Below are positions 17,336 to 25,869 of a DNA stretch of 43,932 nucleotides, piece by piece (the stretch's first letter is position 1; every line of letters begins with the position of its first letter). Below the pieces are notes generated by a model that saw only the letters and a list, made by a program, of their open reading frames with translations, was not told the origin of the DNA and ran no database searches. The position numbers were made by a program, and so were the translations under genes. Location of the stretch: positions 1 through 43,932 of the forward strand of contig CANPXX010000007.1 in assembly GCA_947587085.1 (NCBI GenBank). Direction: 5' to 3'. Origin of the DNA: an uncultured Clostridia bacterium (GTDB lineage Bacteria > Bacillota > Clostridia > Christensenellales > Borkfalkiaceae).

Positions 17336-20300
17336 CTCTTTCCTTCCATGGTGCCGTCCGACGGCGCGTCCTCAGCCTCTTTGCCCTTGCCGTCCGCTTC
17401 GGGCGTCTCGTCGTCCTCCTCATGCGATCTCTTGACCGCCACCACGATGTTCGCCACGATCAGGGCGGCGAGGATGACGGAGAGCAGGATGATGATCCAC
17501 CACCACCAATCGCTCTCCTCCTTCTCGCCGAGAATGACGAAGTCGGAGAAGTGCGTCGTGGTGAACACGAGGTATTTGCCGTCCTCCACGGTCGTCTCGT
17601 ACACCTCCACCGTGCCGTCGTCGCCGACGTACACGACCTGCAAGGTCTCCGCTCCCTCGCGGAGCGCGGCGGGTAGCAAGATCTTGACGACGTATTTCCC
17701 TTCGAATGCGTCGAAGCGGGCGTTGTTTTTGAGGAGGTAGATATCCAGCTCGCTCACCGCGCGCTTGCCCGAGACGAGCGCCTTCATCTCCTCGGGCGTG
17801 AAGGACGCGCCGTCCGCCGCTTTGAGATTGCCGCTCTTCGCCGCCGCCTCGATCGCCCGTTCGGATTCGCTGTCCGCCTTCTCGATGACGAGGCGGATGC
17901 CGCCCGGCATGCTCTCGTCGTTGGTGACGATGCCCCAGATCTCGTCGGCGCATTCGGGATAGTCGCCCGTGCCGCCCTCCTTTGAGGCGCTCTTGTCAGC
18001 GCGGATGTCACCCGCCGTGACGGCGACGACGGGCACCGTCTCATAGGCGTCGCGCGCGGCGCCGAGCACCTCCGAGAGGAGCTCTTCCGCCGTCTTGCCG
18101 CCCCTGCCGTCCTTGGGCACCTCGTTCGCCTGCTGTGCGTACTGCGCCGCGAGCGCGCCGAGCTGCGCCTGTTGCGCCTCGTTGTAATTGCCGCTCGCGG
18201 CGAGGTCGTTCGCCTCCTCCGTGAGGGTGTTGACGGCGCGCTGGACCGCCTGCGCGTGCTTCACGTCGCCCTGCGCGTCCGCGCCCGCATCCGCGAGCGC
18301 TTCGAGCGCCGCCTCGATATGGGCTTCGCGAAGGGAGTCGTCCTTGCACGCTTCATAGGTGACGCCGCCGATCTTTTCCTTCGCTTTCTCCAAGGCGCTC
18401 TTCACCTCTTCGCCGTCGCATTCCTTGGCGAGCGCCTCTGCCTGTGCCGCCGCCTCCTTCTTCTTGCCCTCGAACTGCGCCTTGGCGGTGCGGTCGGCTA
18501 TCTCGCCCGCGAAAGAGGAGTAGCCCTCCTCCTTTGCCGCCGCGTCGATCGCGGCTTTGCCCTCGGGCGAGAGCGCATCATAGGCGCCCTTCGCCGCGTC
18601 AAGCCCTTCGAGGTCGGCGTCCGTCACCGAGCCGAACGGCTTCTCCGCCGCCGCGAAGTTGGCGAAGAAGTGCTTGCGCACCGCCTCCGCATACGCCTCT
18701 TCGAGCGCCGAGCGGAGCGCCGCCTCCTTCTCTTCGTTGGTGCCCTCGCCCGTGAGCGTCTCGCGGAACTTTTCGCGCATCGTCTCGTTGAGCGACGCGA
18801 TCTCCTCCTCGGTGAGCCCGTCTGCCGCGGCGCGCTCCGCGTTCCCCCTCTGCGCCTCGAAGAGGGAGACGGCGATCTCGAGCGCGTCGGTAGCCCGTTT
18901 GACCGCCTCGTCGCGGGAGGTCTCGTCGTCGCTCTTTTCGATCTCCCCGACGCCGTGGTCCACGATGTCGAGAAGTTCCTGCTCCTCTGCCTCGGTCTTG
19001 GCTTTATCGCGGAGGGATTCGTACTTTTCGGAGAGCTTGGAGACGCCCTCGTCACGCGCGGCGCGCATCCGCGCCTCCACCGCCTCGAAGAGGGTGCCCG
19101 TCCCGCTCATCGTCCCGCCGAAGGCAACTTCGCCGAGCGCGGGAAGCCCCGCAAAGTCGAGCAAGCCGCCCGGGACCATCGGCTCCGCGCCCGTCCCGAC
19201 GGCATCTTTCGCCGCCGTGAAGAGCTCCTGCACGCTCCCGAACTTCGCCGCGCCCTTCTGCGCCGCGTCGAGGAGCGCCGAAACACCCGCTTTGAGCGCC
19301 TCGTTCACGCCCTCTGTATCCGTCTGCTCTTCGATGGCTCCGAACACTTCGTCGCCCTCGTCCGCCGCGGCGCCCAAGATCTCTTCGTGCGCTCTGCGGT
19401 AATTCTCCTTTGCGGCGTCTTTGGCGGCGAGAAGATCGAATTCGGCGCCCGCGACGATGCCGTCGAGCGCGTCCCCGAGGCCCTCTCCGCCGACGGCGGC
19501 AGACACCGCCTCCTTCGCCGCGGACAGCGCCTGCATGAGCTCCGCCTTTCCCTCGGCGGTCATCGCGCCGCCGTACCCTCCGAGCGCATCTTCGTACGCC
19601 CTCTGCAACGCCACCTCCGCCTTCGCGCGGAGATAGAGTTCATCCGCCTCGGCAAAGCCCGTGGCGTTCGCTCCCTCATCGGGGAGGACGATTCTCCCCG
19701 TGTATGTCTCGATGATGTCCTCGACCGCCTCGGAGGGCGCTTCGCCGCCGAGCAGGGCGAGGTCCTCCTTCACGCTCTCCAAATAGGCGGGAAGAAGGCT
19801 CTCATACGCCTCTTCGACGAGTGCTTTCGCGCCCGCGCCGAGCGCGCCGTACGCCTTCACGGCGTCTTTGGCGGCGCCTTTGAGCGCGGGGGTGAGCTCT
19901 GCCCCGCTCGCCGCCGCTTCGAGCACTTCCGCATAATCCGCCTTCCACTTCTCCGCCTGTGCGCGGTCGTACGAAGCAGAGAGCGCGGCGGATTTCTCCG
20001 CGATGGCGGGAAGGTTTTTCACGCCGTCGGAGAGCGCCCGATAGGCTTCGAGCACGTCCTCGTGCTCCTTAACGCTCGCGGGAGAGGCGGGAGCGGGGTC
20101 GGTGTACAACCTCTCGCGGATTCCCTCATATTGGCTTTCGAACGTCTGTTTCCGAGAGAAGTCCTCCTCGGAGAGGGAGAACGCCTCCGCCGCGGCGGTG
20201 TACGCGCCCGCGAGGACGCCGTCCTCTTTTTGGGCGGGAACGCGCACCGCGAGGGTGTATTTCTTCCCCTTCGGGAGCCCTTCGAACACGACCTTTCCGT

Positions 20301-23300
20301 CCGAAACCGACTTCCATTCCCCGACGACGGCTCCGTCCTCGTCCAACAAATTGTATTCGTATTCCCGATCGCCCGTCACCGTGAAGGTGAGGGTCTGCTC
20401 CTCCGACGTGCCGCCGATGTCGTTCAATACGGCGTCGGGCGCCTCCGCCGCCGCGGCGCGCACGCCGAGGTGCACCTGCGCTTCTGTGCAGTCTGCATAG
20501 CGGAATGCCGCGTTCCCGTCCTCGAGCGCGATGTCGTTGGGAAGGAGGTGCTCTCCTTCGGGGAGAGGCTTCCATTCTCCATCCGTCGAGTAGTACTCTG
20601 TGCCCGTCGGCGCCGTGAGCATGTCGTCCGCCAACAGCACGGCGTTGACCGACGCGCCCTCCATGTTGTAGCTCTCCCCGCTCTCGCCGTATTTCACTTG
20701 GATGGAGACGGCGGGCGTCGCGGAAGAGACCTCCGCCGTAAAGGAGAAGCTGCCGTTCCCGTCGATCGTAGCATCGCTCTTCGTGAACGTATGCGCTTCC
20801 CCGTCCACCGTGACGACGATGGAGGTGACGTTCCCGTCCACCGTTCCGCGGAAGGAGAGCTCGTTGGGCTCGGTCTGCTCGTATCCGATGTCATAGCTCC
20901 CGATGCCCTTCATGGTGTACGCCTGCCCACCGATCGTGGCAGTGTACTCCACGGCAAATCTGCTGCTCAGCCCCTTCGCCTCATCCGCAAAGAGCCCCCC
21001 GACTGTCTCGGGGAACGAACTGTCCGTCACGCCCGCCAGCGCGCCCGCGGGACGATCCTTTGAGAAGGCGAGGGTGACGCTTCCCGTGAGCCCCGTGACG
21101 TCCACGAACGCCTCGTAATGAACGTCATGCCCATACACGTCGCAGGGATCGTCGAGGTACACCTTGCCCGTGATGGAGGGATCTCCCGTGATAGAAAGTC
21201 TGCCCGCGTGGTTGCCCTCGATGTACGGCTTCGCGTCCGCCTGTGCGGCGGCATAGTCTGCCTCGCTGTAACGGTTGTAGAGATAGATCGCGTTCGCATT
21301 CCCATCTGCCGCAAAGATCCCGCCGTCCGACACGGTGAGGCTCGCGCCCTCCTCCACGGAGAGCACGCCCAGATCGTGGAGCGAGAAGTTATCCGAGAAC
21401 GTGCCGCCTTCGATGGACGTTTTCGCTTCGCCGTAGATGGTCTGCACCGCCGCGCCCTTCATCTGGGAGGCGTTGCCCGTGATGGCGCCGCCCTTGATGG
21501 TGACCTGCGGTCCGACGCCCTCTGCGGGCGCTTCGTAGCCGTCGCTTTCAGGCTTATTGATATTCAGAATCGCGCCGCCCTCACGCGCATAACAGCCCGT
21601 GACGGTGCCGCCCGACATGGTGAAATTGCCCTTGCCCTCGTTGCGGACGCCGCCGCCGTAGTTCTGCGAGCCGAAGCCCTCGCCGGGTGCGGCATAGTTG
21701 TTGTCGTTGTTCTGAATGGTCGCGCCCCCGTTCATCGTGAGCGTGCCTTGGTTGACGACGACGGGCGCGTGCGCCGTGACGCCCTTGTTATTGGTCTTGA
21801 CGGAACCCGCCTTCCCATTGTCGTCTTGAAGGGAGATCGTGCCGCCCTCCCACACTGCGCCGCCGTCGAGGATGACGTTTTCAAGCGTGAGCGAGCCGCC
21901 CTCCGCCACCGTGATCATCGCGCCCGTGTACGAACTATCGCGCTTCAAGGTGTTCGTTCCCTCTTCCGTGTAGGCGACATCCGTCCCCTCCGCACCGCTC
22001 ACCGTCCTCTTGACGCTCGTGAGGGTGAGGTTCATCCCGCTCGGCACGGTCGCGCCGCGGAGCAGTTCGGCGACGCCGCCGTTGGTGCCGTTCTCGACGA
22101 CGCCGATGGTCACTTCGCCCGTACCCGCCGCCTCGATCGCCGCCTGCAAGTCGTTATAGGTCGTGCTTTCCCATGTACCGTCCCTCTTTATCGCAAAGAG
22201 GACGTCGCTGCTCTTGATGAGGGCGAGCGCATTTCCCTCCTCGGCGGGGTTGAAGGTATAGCCCGCATTCTTCACCCGAAGATACTCTTTGAGCGTGTCG
22301 CCCGAATTGACGTCGCTCGTCACATAGGAATGCGTTTTGTTCTCAATTTGCGCCGCGGGGTCGGCGAAATCCACCGTCACGCGGTGGGAAAGAGCGCCCT
22401 CGATCGCAACGGAACCCGTGCCCGCGATGCCGATGCCGTCCTCCGCCCTCGCCTCGGCGCTGAGTTGGAGGGTGCTGTCCGTGCTCCCCGCGCCGTCCGT
22501 GCCGAGGTAGACGCCGTCGCCCACCTTCGCCGCGTTGTTGTAGACGGAGGCATTTGCCCCGAGGGCCGCCTCTGCGCCCTCGAGACAGACGGCTCCGCCG
22601 TTCACCGCCGCCCTGTTGGCGTGGAAGGCGGCGCCCGCTTCCGTGCCCGCCGCAAGCGAACCGCCCTTCAGATAGACGGCGCCGCCGTTCGCTAAGGCTC
22701 TGTTCTCGGTGAACGTGCCGCCCTCGACGGTGACCGTCGCCCCTTCCGCATAGATGGCGCCGCCGTTTTGCGCCTCGTTCCCCGAAAAGGTCGCGCCCGC
22801 CCGTACGGTGACCGACGTGCCGCTTCCCGCATGGACGGCGCCGCCGTTTTCCGCCTTGCAGTTTTGGAGCGTCGCGCCTCCCTCGGCGAGGAGGGAAGCC
22901 CCCTCTTCAAGGGTGATGAAGGACCCGCTCGCCGCGCTCTCCGCGGCGCCGTCGAGAGTGACGTCGCGCAGGGTGAGCCGAGCGCCTTTCACCGCAAACA
23001 CGGTGCCCGCGTCTGCCCCGCGGGAGAGCACGCTTTCCGCACCCTCGCCCGCAAGGGTGAAATTCTTCCCGACGGTGAGCGTCTCCCCCGCCGTCGCATG
23101 TCCCGCCACATAGACGGTGCCGCCCGCCTCGACCGCCTCATACGCCGCTTCGAGCGTTGGATAGGCGGTCTTGCCGTCGCTTCCCACAAGGTAGAAGCAG
23201 TCCTTCGCCTCCGTGACGACGGTGAAGGTCTCCTCATACGCCGCATACAGCCCCTCCGCGGGGTGGGAGACGGTCACGGTCGCCGTGCCGATCTTGCCCG

Positions 23301-24945
23301 TCGGGGTGAGGGTGATGGTCGTGCCGCTCACCGAAACGCCTATGATGCTGTCGTCGTCCGACCGAACTTCCCACCCCGTGGTCGGGAAGAGGTTGCTGTC
23401 CGTCCCCCTTTGGGTCAGCTCGATCGTCTGCCCGCCGCCAAGCGCGCTGTACGAATAGCTCTCTTCGAGCGGCTCCACGGCGATACTGCCCGGTTCGATG
23501 GTATAGGTCTTTTGCAGGTCTGCCTCTTCATAGAGGTCCGTCCCCGCGATGTGCGCCTTGACGGTGACGCTCCCCGCGCCCGTCGGCGTGAGAACGCCCG
23601 TTGCCCCGTCGATCGAGGCATTCCCCTCTGCCGACCATGTAATGGTCCCCTGCGCGCCCTCCACGGCGAGCTTCGGGGTCTCCCCATATGGAATGGTGTC
23701 CCCCGTTACGCCGCCGATCGTGAGCTCCGATTGGCTCCCCTTCTTGATTTCGATGTCCTTGGTGACGGTCGCCCCGAGATAGTTGGCGGACTCGGCGATG
23801 GTCGCCGTGACCTTGACGGTGCCGACGCCCGTCGGCGTGAGAACGCCCGTCTTTTCATCGATCGTGGCATCCCCCTCTGCCGACCATGTAATGGTCCCCT
23901 GCGCGTTCGCCACCGAGAGCGTCACGTCCTGTCCGTACGCCGCGCCGTCCCCGCCGCTGATGGCAGTTGCGGGCTGAGCCGCCTTGCCGAGCGTCCATGT
24001 GATGATCTTGGGATCTGTCGAGCCGTTGCTCCAAGTATATCCGCTGTTGGGTGTGACAAGTGCGGTGTGGCTCCCCGCATTGTTGCCGTCCCCGATGGGC
24101 ACCACCGTCCAATATGAATTGCTCGAGACGGGGCACCCGTCGCTTGTACCGTTATAGGTGCCGTTGGCGGAATAGTTCTGGTTTGCCCATTGTGTTACTT
24201 GACTCTCTATTTGAGAAGGAATCGGCGTGGTCTGCGAAATGATATCTTTGGAGTTCGCGTTCGTCGTGGCTCCGTTCTGCGTGAGATAATACGTTGTGCC
24301 GCCGTACTGAAAACAGGCTTTCCCGTTGACGATCTGAATGCAATTTCCATACGGGAGATAGACATTCGCATTGACCAACGAATTCCCCGAAACAATGCCC
24401 ATTTGAGACGCATTGACGGTAGCCGCACCGCTCGAACTCAGCTTTACCATCCCCGCCTGAATGGTCGAGGAGCCCGTCGTTTTCAAAAAATACGGCATAT
24501 ACGTCGAACCGTTAAACCACACGGTCTGCACGGTCGCATAGAATTTATAGGGTCCCCATATGTTCGCCTTGGGCTCATTTCTATAAAAGTCCCACTGCAA
24601 AGATCTGGTGCTGCCCTGAAAAGTCGGCTCGTCGTAGAACTCCATCGAAATCTGCGTAGTGGTGCTCTTCGCGGTCTTCTTGCCCGCGGCGTCCGTCGTC
24701 GTGTGGCTCACGCCCGGCGTCCAATCTCCCAAGAGATTGGTTTCGCCAAAAGTAAACACGTTCACCGCCGAGCCTTGGTTTTCGAAGGTCACCTGCTGCG
24801 TCGTCACCGTCCCGTTGCTCGCCGCGTCCGCGCTTCGGGGAACTCGCCCGTTGGACGCCAACCCCAACATGCCTGCGATCATCAGACACAGCGCAAGCAC
24901 GAGCATCAGCGCCTTCGTTTTCCCCGCGGAAAGAATTCTTTTCAT
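17332..24945 (-). CDS. Giant multidomain surface protein (Ig-like repeats, beta-helix repeats, long Ala/Glu-rich helical region, C-terminal TM)
   Basis: 2537 aa; signal peptide MKRILSAGKTKALMLVLALCLMIAGMLGLASNG; repeated QGTITWSAEGxAxIDxxTGVLTPTG; GGAVHAG/GGAIYAEG/GGAVYLKG repeats; C-terminal SDWWWWIIILLSVILAALIVANIVVAVKR plus acidic tail. RBS AAAAGGAGACGAT. Confidence 0.9.
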   Translation of the reverse strand: MKRILSAGKTKALMLVLALCLMIAGMLGLASNGRVPRSADAASNGTVTTQQVTFENQGSAVNVFTFGETNLLGDWTPGVSHTTTDAAGKKTAKSTTTQISMEFYDEPTFQGSTRSLQWDFYRNEPKANIWGPYKFYATVQTVWFNGSTYMPYFLKTTGSSTIQAGMVKLSSSGAATVNASQMGIVSGNSLVNANVYLPYGNCIQIVNGKACFQYGGTTYYLTQNGATTNANSKDIISQTTPIPSQIESQVTQWANQNYSANGTYNGTSDGCPVSSNSYWTVVPIGDGNNAGSHTALVTPNSGYTWSNGSTDPKIITWTLGKAAQPATAISGGDGAAYGQDVTLSVANAQGTITWSAEGDATIDEKTGVLTPTGVGTVKVTATIAESANYLGATVTKDIEIKKGSQSELTIGGVTGDTIPYGETPKLAVEGAQGTITWSAEGNASIDGATGVLTPTGAGSVTVKAHIAGTDLYEEADLQKTYTIEPGSIAVEPLEESYSYSALGGGQTIELTQRGTDSNLFPTTGWEVRSDDDSIIGVSVSGTTITLTPTGKIGTATVTVSHPAEGLYAAYEETFTVVTEAKDCFYLVGSDGKTAYPTLEAAYEAVEAGGTVYVAGHATAGETLTVGKNFTLAGEGAESVLSRGADAGTVFAVKGARLTLRDVTLDGAAESAASGSFITLEEGASLLAEGGATLQNCKAENGGAVHAGSGTSVTVRAGATFSGNEAQNGGAIYAEGATVTVEGGTFTENRALANGGAVYLKGGSLAAGTEAGAAFHANRAAVNGGAVCLEGAEAALGANASVYNNAAKVGDGVYLGTDGAGSTDSTLQLSAEARAEDGIGIAGTGSVAIEGALSHRVTVDFADPAAQIENKTHSYVTSDVNSGDTLKEYLRVKNAGYTFNPAEEGNALALIKSSDVLFAIKRDGTWESTTYNDLQAAIEAAGTGEVTIGVVENGTNGGVAELLRGATVPSGMNLTLTSVKRTVSGAEGTDVAYTEEGTNTLKRDSSYTGAMITVAEGGSLTLENVILDGGAVWEGGTISLQDDNGKAGSVKTNNKGVTAHAPVVVNQGTLTMNGGATIQNNDNNYAAPGEGFGSQNYGGGVRNEGKGNFTMSGGTVTGCYAREGGAILNINKPESDGYEAPAEGVGPQVTIKGGAITGNASQMKGAAVQTIYGEAKTSIEGGTFSDNFSLHDLGVLSVEEGASLTVSDGGIFAADGNANAIYLYNRYSEADYAAAQADAKPYIEGNHAGRLSITGDPSITGKVYLDDPCDVYGHDVHYEAFVDVTGLTGSVTLAFSKDRPAGALAGVTDSSFPETVGGLFADEAKGLSSRFAVEYTATIGGQAYTMKGIGSYDIGYEQTEPNELSFRGTVDGNVTSIVVTVDGEAHTFTKSDATIDGNGSFSFTAEVSSATPAVSIQVKYGESGESYNMEGASVNAVLLADDMLTAPTGTEYYSTDGEWKPLPEGEHLLPNDIALEDGNAAFRYADCTEAQVHLGVRAAAAEAPDAVLNDIGGTSEEQTLTFTVTGDREYEYNLLDEDGAVVGEWKSVSDGKVVFEGLPKGKKYTLAVRVPAQKEDGVLAGAYTAAAEAFSLSEEDFSRKQTFESQYEGIRERLYTDPAPASPASVKEHEDVLEAYRALSDGVKNLPAIAEKSAALSASYDRAQAEKWKADYAEVLEAAASGAELTPALKGAAKDAVKAYGALGAGAKALVEEAYESLLPAYLESVKEDLALLGGEAPSEAVEDIIETYTGRIVLPDEGANATGFAEADELYLRAKAEVALQRAYEDALGGYGGAMTAEGKAELMQALSAAKEAVSAAVGGEGLGDALDGIVAGAEFDLLAAKDAAKENYRRAHEEILGAAADEGDEVFGAIEEQTDTEGVNEALKAGVSALLDAAQKGAAKFGSVQELFTAAKDAVGTGAEPMVPGGLLDFAGLPALGEVAFGGTMSGTGTLFEAVEARMRAARDEGVSKLSEKYESLRDKAKTEAEEQELLDIVDHGVGEIEKSDDETSRDEAVKRATDALEIAVSLFEAQRGNAERAAADGLTEEEIASLNETMREKFRETLTGEGTNEEKEAALRSALEEAYAEAVRKHFFANFAAAEKPFGSVTDADLEGLDAAKGAYDALSPEGKAAIDAAAKEEGYSSFAGEIADRTAKAQFEGKKKEAAAQAEALAKECDGEEVKSALEKAKEKIGGVTYEACKDDSLREAHIEAALEALADAGADAQGDVKHAQAVQRAVNTLTEEANDLAASGNYNEAQQAQLGALAAQYAQQANEVPKDGRGGKTAEELLSEVLGAARDAYETVPVVAVTAGDIRADKSASKEGGTGDYPECADEIWGIVTNDESMPGGIRLVIEKADSESERAIEAAAKSGNLKAADGASFTPEEMKALVSGKRAVSELDIYLLKNNARFDAFEGKYVVKILLPAALREGAETLQVVYVGDDGTVEVYETTVEDGKYLVFTTTHFSDFVILGEKEESDWWWWIIILLSVILAALIVANIVVAVKRSHEEDDETPEADGKGKEAEDAPSDGTMEGKR

Positions 24946-24993
24946 ATCGTCTCCTTTTCAGCCTCTCGCTGTTTTTCCCATTTTTCCAAAAAT

Positions 24994-25011
24994 TGAGTGA
25001 ACCCTCACTCA
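24994..25011. promoter_or_regulatory. Palindrome O1, TGAGTGA-ACCC-TCACTCA (probable TetR operator)
   Basis: Perfect 7-bp inverted arms, 4-bp centre. Confidence 0.75.
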
Positions 25012-25064
25012 CCCAAACCGCATAGCCATCGCCCGTCTCTCGGCTTAGAACGCTCTTACGGAAT

Positions 25065-25082
25065 TGAGTGAGCCCTCACTCA
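25065..25082. promoter_or_regulatory. Palindrome O2, TGAGTGA-GCCC-TCACTCA (probable TetR operator)
   Basis: Same arms as O1, 71 bp centre to centre. Confidence 0.75.
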
Positions 25083-25101
25083 CCAAAGCCGCAAAAAAAC
25101 A

Positions 25102-25701
25102 TCACGCCAAAATGGCGCCGATTCCGCCGAAGATGAGCTTCCAGATCGCCTCGTAGCTCTCCTCCGTCGCGGGGAGCTCCCCGCGGATCACCCGCTTCGC
25201 GAAGATGCCCGAGGTATCGAGCACATACGTCCACAGATGGGCGCCGCCCACCTTCTCGGTGAACCGCACCCGCTCGTTGAGGGCGTGCATGATGAGCGCA
25301 AAGTCCTTGAAATAGGTCACCCGCGCCTCGTCGTCGTGCCGCTCCACGTCGCGGATATAGGGCGAATCGCGGTAATCGAAGTAATACACCGTCTGATAGT
25401 CGCCCTTCACGAGGAAGTCGAAATAGGTGAACCAGAGACGGCGCACGACGTCGTAAAATTCCCGCATGGAGCCGAGCACGGGAAGATCGAAATTGCGGAA
25501 GAGCGCGGCGATGCGCATGTGGACGCTCTCGAAACAGGCATAGAGAAGGCGCTCCTTCGTCTCGAAATACTTGTAGACGAGCGCCTCCGACACCCCCATC
25601 CTGCGGGTGACCTGCTTCATGGAAAAACCGCCCAAGCCCTTCTCGGCGACGAGCTTCATGGTGGTATGAAGAAATTCTTCCTTTCGCGCCTCTTTCCCCA
25701 T
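25102..25701 (-). CDS. TetR/AcrR-family transcriptional regulator
   Basis: MGKEARKEEFLHTTMKLVAEKGLGGFSMKQVTRRMGVSEALVYKYFETKERLLYACF: TetR N-terminal HTH. Start trimmed from the 511-aa ORF. Confidence 0.9.
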   Translation of the reverse strand: MGKEARKEEFLHTTMKLVAEKGLGGFSMKQVTRRMGVSEALVYKYFETKERLLYACFESVHMRIAALFRNFDLPVLGSMREFYDVVRRLWFTYFDFLVKGDYQTVYYFDYRDSPYIRDVERHDDEARVTYFKDFALIMHALNERVRFTEKVGGAHLWTYVLDTSGIFAKRVIRGELPATEESYEAIWKLIFGGIGAILA

Positions 25702-25708
25702 ATTTTCT

Positions 25709-25737
25709 ATTATAATATAAATCATTATAAAAGTCAA
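25709..25737 (-). promoter_or_regulatory. tetR promoter TTGACT-17-TATAAT, 7 nt from ATG
   Basis: TTGACT 25732-25737, TATAAT 25709-25714, ATG at 25701. Confidence 0.75.
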
Positions 25738-25830
25738 ATCCTCTCCGCCCTTTTCCCCATTTTTCCCTCCGATTTTTTCGGCATCTTTTTTCCCTCGCTT
25801 CCCGCCTCGGCGCCGAGGAAGAAAAATCAC

Positions 25831-25859
25831 TTGCATTTTTTTGAGTCCTGTGCTATGAT
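25831..25859 (+). promoter_or_regulatory. Promoter TTGCAT-17-TATGAT for the PTS IIC-like gene
   Basis: TTGCAT 25831-25836, TATGAT 25854-25859, ATG 25870. Confidence 0.6.
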
Positions 25860-25869
25860 ACCCTTCGCT

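Noticed and set aside
17332-17560. LPxTG sortase signal in the giant surface protein
   Set aside because: No LPxTG-like motif before the TM, and the tail after the TM is long and acidic rather than short and basic.
18172-21063. 963-aa plus-strand ORF, and similar long plus ORFs at 21118-22695 and 22768-24117
   Set aside because: Antisense to the 2537-aa surface protein; frame-shadow ORFs with Arg/His-rich composition.
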